64,000 nucleotides of DNA from Streptomyces tubercidicus (GTDB taxonomy: Bacteria; Actinomycetota; Actinomycetes; Streptomycetales; Streptomycetaceae), in the NCBI RefSeq assembly GCF_027497495.1, contig NZ_CP114205.1:5394001-5458000 (forward strand), written 5' to 3'. The notes below the pieces were generated by a model. The model was not told where the DNA came from and did no database searches. It was given only the letters and a program-made list of their open reading frames with translations. Below, one piece after another: positions 60,176 through 64,000 of the stretch. The stretch's first letter is position 1. Each line of letters opens with the position of its first letter. The position numbers were made by a program, and so were the translations under genes.

Positions 60176-62797
60176 GTGACCGAGAACTCTCAGCAGAGCA
60201 AGCACAGCGCCCCCGAACTGCCGACTCAGTACACGCCGGCCGATGTAGAGGGGCCGCTGTACGAGCGCTGGGTAGAGCGGGGTTACTTCGAGGCGGACGA
60301 GAAGAGCGACAAGCCGCCGTACACCATCGTCATCCCGCCGCCGAACGTCACCGGCTCCCTGCACCTGGGGCACGCCTTCGAGCACACCCTCATCGACGCC
60401 CTCACCCGCCGTAAGCGCATGCAGGGCTACGAGACCCTCTGGCAGCCGGGCATGGACCACGCCGGTATCGCCACCCAGAACGTCGTCGAGCGGGAGCTCG
60501 CCAAGGAGGGCGTCTCCCGGCACGACCTGGGCCGTGAGGCGTTCGTCGAGCGGGTCTGGCAGTGGAAGAACGAGTCCGGCGGCCAGATCTCCGGCCAGAT
60601 GCGGCGCCTGGGCGACGGTGTCGCCTGGTCGCGGGAGCGGTTCACGATGGACGAGGGCCTGTCCAAGGCCGTCCAGACGATCTTCAAGCGGCTCCATGAC
60701 GACGAACTGATCTACCGTGCCGAGCGCATCATCAACTGGTGCCCGCGCTGTCTGACCGCCATCTCGGACATCGAGGTGGAGTACCAGGAGGACGACGGCG
60801 AGCTGGTCTCCATCCGGTACGGGGAGGGCGATTCCTCGATCGTCGTCGCCACGACGCGGGCCGAGACGATGCTGGGTGACACCGCGGTCGCCGTCCACCC
60901 GGAGGACGAGCGGTACGCCCATCTCGTCGGCACCGAGATCGAGTTGCCGCTGACCGGCCGCCGTATCCCGGTCGTCGCCGACGAGCACGTCGACCCGGAG
61001 TTCGGCACCGGCGCGGTCAAGGTCACCCCGGCCCACGACCCCAACGACTTCGAGATCGGCCGCCGTCACGGGCTGCCCAACCTCGCCGTGCTCGACGAGC
61101 GCGGGGTCATCACGGCGCACGGCCCCTTCCAGGGCCTGGACCGCTTCGAGGCCCGCTCCGCGATCGTTGGCGCACTGCGCGCCGACGGCCGGATCGTCGC
61201 CGAGAAGCGCCCGTACACCCACTCCGTCGGCCACTGCTCGCGCTGCAAGACCACCATCGAGCCGCGGCTGTCGATGCAGTGGTGGGTCAAGGTCGGCCCG
61301 CTGGCGCAGGCCGCGGGGGACGCGGTCCGCGACGGCAAGGTCAAGATCCACCCGAAGGAGATGGAGTCCCGCTACTTCGGCTGGGTCGACAACCTCCATG
61401 ACTGGTGCATCTCGCGGCAGTTGTGGTGGGGCCACCGGATTCCGGTCTGGTACGGGCCGGAGGGCGAGGTCGTCTGCGTCGGACCGGACGAGGAGCCGCC
61501 GAGCGGCGAGGGCTGGCACCAGGACACCGACGTCCTCGACACCTGGTTCTCCTCCGGCCTGTGGCCGTTCTCCACGCTCGGCTGGCCCGAGCAGACCCCC
61601 AGCGTCGAGAAGTTCTATCCGAACTCCGTCCTGGTCACCGGCTACGACATCCTCTTCTTCTGGGTCGCCCGGATGATGATGTTCGGGCTGTACGCGATGG
61701 ACGGCACCCCGCCGTTCCACACCATCGCGCTGCACGGCATGGTCCGCGACCAGTTCGGCAAGAAGATGTCCAAGTCCTTCGGGAACGCGGTCAATCCGCT
61801 GGACTGGATGGACGCCTACGGTTCGGACGCCGTCCGGTTCACCCTCGCCCGGGGCGCCAACCCCGGTGTCGACGTCCCGATCGGCGAGGACTGGGTCCAG
61901 GGCTCCCGTAACTTCGCCAACAAGATCTGGAACGCCACGCGGTTCGCGCTGATGAACGGTGCGACGGTGGAGGGCGAACTCCCGCCCGCCGAGCAGCTGT
62001 CGGCGACCGACCGGTGGATCCTGTCCCGGCTGAACTCGGTCGTCGCCGAGGTCGACGCGTACTACGACGACTACCAGTTCGCGAAGCTGTCGGACACCCT
62101 CTTCCACTTCGCCTGGGACGAGGTCTTCGACTGGTACGTCGAGCTGTCCAAGACGACGTTCATGGCGGGCGGCCCGGCAGCGGAGGTCTCGCGCCGGGTG
62201 CTGGGCGAGGTCCTGGACGTCACCCTGCGGCTGCTGCACCCGATCGTCCCGTTCGTCACCGAGACCCTGTGGACGGCGCTGACCGGCGGTGAGTCGGTCG
62301 TCATCGCGGAGTGGCCGAAGGACTCTGGTTTCCGGGACGCGGCGGCGGAGCGGGAGATCGAGACCGTTCAGCAGGTCGTGACCGAGGTCCGCCGGTTCCG
62401 CTCCGACCAGGGGCTGCAGCCCGGCCAGAAGGTCCCGGCGCAGCTGGAGCTGTCCGGGACGGCGCTGGCCGCACACGAGGCCGCGATGCGGTCGCTGCTG
62501 CGGCTCCAGCCGGCCGGTGACGACTTCAGCGCCACCGCCTCGCTGCCGGTCGCGGGCGCCACGGTCGCCCTGGACCTGTCCGGTGCCATCGACGTCGAGG
62601 CGGAGCGCAAGCGTCTGACGAAGGACCTGGGCGCGGCCGAGAAGGAGAAGGCGCAGGCCACCGCCAAGCTCGGCAACGAGGCGTTCCTGGCCAAGGCGCC
62701 GGAGAAGGTCGTGGACAAGATCCGCGGCCGGCTGGAGGCCGCGGAGGCGGACATCGTCCGGATCACCGCGCAGCTGGCGGCCCTGCCGAAGGCGTAA
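60176..62797 (+). CDS. valS: Valyl-tRNA synthetase
   Basis: 873 aa class Ia synthetase. HLGH (residues 63-66, HIGH motif) and KMSKS (530-534) are present, with the CP1 editing domain between them (TTRAETMLGDTAVAVHP), an anticodon-binding domain and a C-terminal coiled coil (EAERKRLTKDLGAAEKEK) typical of ValRS. GTG 60176 follows a -10-like element directly. No T-box leader is visible. Confidence 0.97.
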   Translation: MTENSQQSKHSAPELPTQYTPADVEGPLYERWVERGYFEADEKSDKPPYTIVIPPPNVTGSLHLGHAFEHTLIDALTRRKRMQGYETLWQPGMDHAGIATQNVVERELAKEGVSRHDLGREAFVERVWQWKNESGGQISGQMRRLGDGVAWSRERFTMDEGLSKAVQTIFKRLHDDELIYRAERIINWCPRCLTAISDIEVEYQEDDGELVSIRYGEGDSSIVVATTRAETMLGDTAVAVHPEDERYAHLVGTEIELPLTGRRIPVVADEHVDPEFGTGAVKVTPAHDPNDFEIGRRHGLPNLAVLDERGVITAHGPFQGLDRFEARSAIVGALRADGRIVAEKRPYTHSVGHCSRCKTTIEPRLSMQWWVKVGPLAQAAGDAVRDGKVKIHPKEMESRYFGWVDNLHDWCISRQLWWGHRIPVWYGPEGEVVCVGPDEEPPSGEGWHQDTDVLDTWFSSGLWPFSTLGWPEQTPSVEKFYPNSVLVTGYDILFFWVARMMMFGLYAMDGTPPFHTIALHGMVRDQFGKKMSKSFGNAVNPLDWMDAYGSDAVRFTLARGANPGVDVPIGEDWVQGSRNFANKIWNATRFALMNGATVEGELPPAEQLSATDRWILSRLNSVVAEVDAYYDDYQFAKLSDTLFHFAWDEVFDWYVELSKTTFMAGGPAAEVSRRVLGEVLDVTLRLLHPIVPFVTETLWTALTGGESVVIAEWPKDSGFRDAAAEREIETVQQVVTEVRRFRSDQGLQPGQKVPAQLELSGTALAAHEAAMRSLLRLQPAGDDFSATASLPVAGATVALDLSGAIDVEAERKRLTKDLGAAEKEKAQATAKLGNEAFLAKAPEKVVDKIRGRLEAAEADIVRITAQLAALPKA

Positions 62798-62814
62798 CGG
62801 CGGCAGAGAGCGAT

Positions 62815-62856
62815 CGCAGGCCCCTCGTCCGTATGGGCGGGGGGCCTGCGCCGTTT
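62815..62856 (+). terminator. Terminator after valS
   Basis: A 10-bp stem CGCAGGCCCC/GGGGCCTGCG with a 16-base loop, followed by CCGTTTT. Confidence 0.75.
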
Positions 62857-62981
62857 TCCTGGCCTGAGCGGGTGCGGACCGGGTGCGGACCGGGGCCGGA
62901 CAGCGCTCAGGGCGGCCCTCAGGGCGTTCTCATCGGGCTCTCATCTGGCCGAGGCACGGTGGTCGGAATGCTGTCGTCGCG

Positions 62982-63028
62982 GCAGCACCGCACGTCCCGT
63001 ACAGAGCAGCACCGCCCGTCCGTACAGA
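62982..63028 (+). repeat. Direct duplication of 23-24 bp before the penicillin-binding protein
   Basis: The unit starting GCAGCACCGC and ending CGTACAGA occurs at 62982-63005 and 63006-63028, with one substitution and one base deleted. It ends just before the GGAG ribosome site of the next gene. Confidence 0.6.
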
Positions 63029-63041
63029 GGAGCCGCGCCCG

Positions 63042-64000
63042 ATGAACAAACCCCTGCGACGGGCCGCGGTCTTCTGTCTGGCTCTGATCATGGCGCTGAT
63101 CGGCTGGGTGACCTGGCTCCAGGGTGCGAAGGCCGGCGACTACAAGGAGGACCCGCACAATCCGCGGGTGACGATCGGCAAGTACTCGGCGCCGCTGGGC
63201 AACATCCTCGTCGACGGGGAGCCGGTCACCGGCTCCGCCGCCACCTCGGACACGCTGAAGTACAAGCGGACCTACAAGGACGGCCCGCTGTATGCGCCGG
63301 TCACCGGCTTCACCTCGCAGATCTTCGGCAGCAACCAGCTGGAGAGCCTGTACGGCGACCTCCTGGACGGCTCGGACAGCCGGCTGCAGACCCCCGCCGA
63401 CGCGCTGACCCGTCAACGGGCCAAGGGCGGCGACGTGGCCACCACCATCGACGCCAAGGTGCAGCAGGCCGGCTACCGGGCGCTGGGCGACAAGAAGGGC
63501 GCCGCCGTCGCCCTGGACCCGGCCACCGGGCGGATTCTGGGCATGGTGAGCACCCCGTCGTACGACCCGGGGACCTTCGCCGGGTCCGGCAGTGCCGACC
63601 AGAAGGCGTGGCGGAAGATGTCCGGCGACTCCGAGGACCCCGAGGTCAACCGGGCGCTGCGGCAGCCGCTGCCGCCCGGCTCCACCTTCAAGCTGGTGGT
63701 CGCCGCGGCCGCGCTGGAGAACGGGCTGTACTCCTCGGTGGACGAGCCCACCAAGAGCCCCGACCCGTACACCCTCCCCCACACCCGCACCAAGCTCACC
63801 AACGAGAACAAGGCCGCACCCTGCAAGAACGCGGATATCCGCACCGCGCTCCAGTACTCCTGCAACACCGTCTTCGCCAAGATGGCCGTCGACCTGGGCA
63901 AGGACAAGGTGAAGGCGCAGGCCGAGAAGTTCGGCTTCAACGACGACAAGGTGGACACCCCGGTGCGGGCCGGCAAGAGCGTCTACCCCGGGAACATGGA
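63042..64000 (+). CDS. Class B penicillin-binding protein (PbpA-like transpeptidase), 3' end beyond window
   Basis: 319 codons are visible. An N-terminal membrane anchor (AAVFCLALIMALIGWVTWLQ) is followed by the PBP dimerisation domain (YSAPLGNILVDGEPV...YAPVTGFTSQIFG) and the transpeptidase domain with SxxK as STFK (in LPPGSTFKL) and SxN as SCN (in QYSCNTVFAKMA). The KTG motif lies beyond the edge. It resembles PbpA of the ftsW-pbpA region. The ATG has GAGGAG upstream. It cross-links peptidoglycan outside the membrane. Its place right after valS is notable. Confidence 0.9.
   Translation, partial: MNKPLRRAAVFCLALIMALIGWVTWLQGAKAGDYKEDPHNPRVTIGKYSAPLGNILVDGEPVTGSAATSDTLKYKRTYKDGPLYAPVTGFTSQIFGSNQLESLYGDLLDGSDSRLQTPADALTRQRAKGGDVATTIDAKVQQAGYRALGDKKGAAVALDPATGRILGMVSTPSYDPGTFAGSGSADQKAWRKMSGDSEDPEVNRALRQPLPPGSTFKLVVAAAALENGLYSSVDEPTKSPDPYTLPHTRTKLTNENKAAPCKNADIRTALQYSCNTVFAKMAVDLGKDKVKAQAEKFGFNDDKVDTPVRAGKSVYPGNM

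Noticed and set aside
60008..62476. Long minus-strand frame opposite valS
   Set aside because: Antisense shadow of a complete class I synthetase.

Overview
The window is a stretch of a Streptomyces chromosome. The evidence is the very high GC content, the strong G/C bias at third codon positions, the frequent GTG starts, and the order tig-clpP1-clpP2-clpX-valS with sodF, rpiB, nei, pepN and malQ nearby. From memory this follows the S. coelicolor core region around SCO2608-SCO2670. That correspondence is recollection, not a search result. Almost all genes have clear family signatures, and most convergent gene pairs are separated by perfect hairpin terminators.

Layout. 1-9095 (minus strand) is one signalling operon. 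A GlnX-like membrane protein, a GlnH-like solute-binding protein, a coiled-coil protein and a PknG-type kinase with zinc ribbon and TPRs are followed by a zinc-ribbon PP2C phosphatase and a von Willebrand A protein cut by the left edge. 9096-11860 is accessory: a start-less frame, two small proteins, and an XRE/coiled-coil regulator with a palindromic candidate operator. 11878-16568 carries csnK and csnH of a chitosan-oligosaccharide operon. The ABC transporter genes that should precede them are gone, leaving a 15-codon permease tail, and a DHA2 drug-efflux gene with a divergent HxlR regulator stands in their place. 16674-28526 holds an MscS channel, an HNH endonuclease, a secreted GH84 enzyme, a repeat-containing small protein with malQ, a soluble acyl-ACP desaturase behind tandem operators, a LysR regulator and allantoicase.

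28593-41155 contains two paralogous M1 aminopeptidases about 6 kb apart. Between them lie mazEF, a DUF1203 gene, asd, a Tat-exported metallophosphoesterase, a CTAG-flanked 59-bp hairpin element and a DUF559-type gene. After them come a mycothiol-dependent reductase homologue and Fe-type sodF with a Nur box. 41330-46924 has three paralogous amino-acid permeases interrupted by bioY. 47134-53766 has rpiB, a nei-type glycosylase carrying an in-frame repeat, an Eis-type acetyltransferase, a SpoIIE-type phosphatase, a membrane acyltransferase, a gene-poor gap of about 640 bp and an ArsC-like protein.

53882-62797 is housekeeping: tRNA-Gly, tRNA-Pro, trigger factor, the ClpP1/ClpP2/ClpX protease (ClgR-type site upstream), a Pro/Gln/Tyr-rich membrane protein and valS. 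A class B penicillin-binding protein starts at 63042 and runs off the right edge.

The observations most worth a second look are the expanded GlnX-GlnH-PknG cassette, the decayed csn operon, the tandem palindromes before the desaturase, the 11-bp-periodic direct repeats before the malQ unit, the hairpin element inserted exactly at a stop codon, the palindromic inserts inside two protein-coding genes, and the GH84 enzyme whose catalytic Asp pair reads Gln-Asp.
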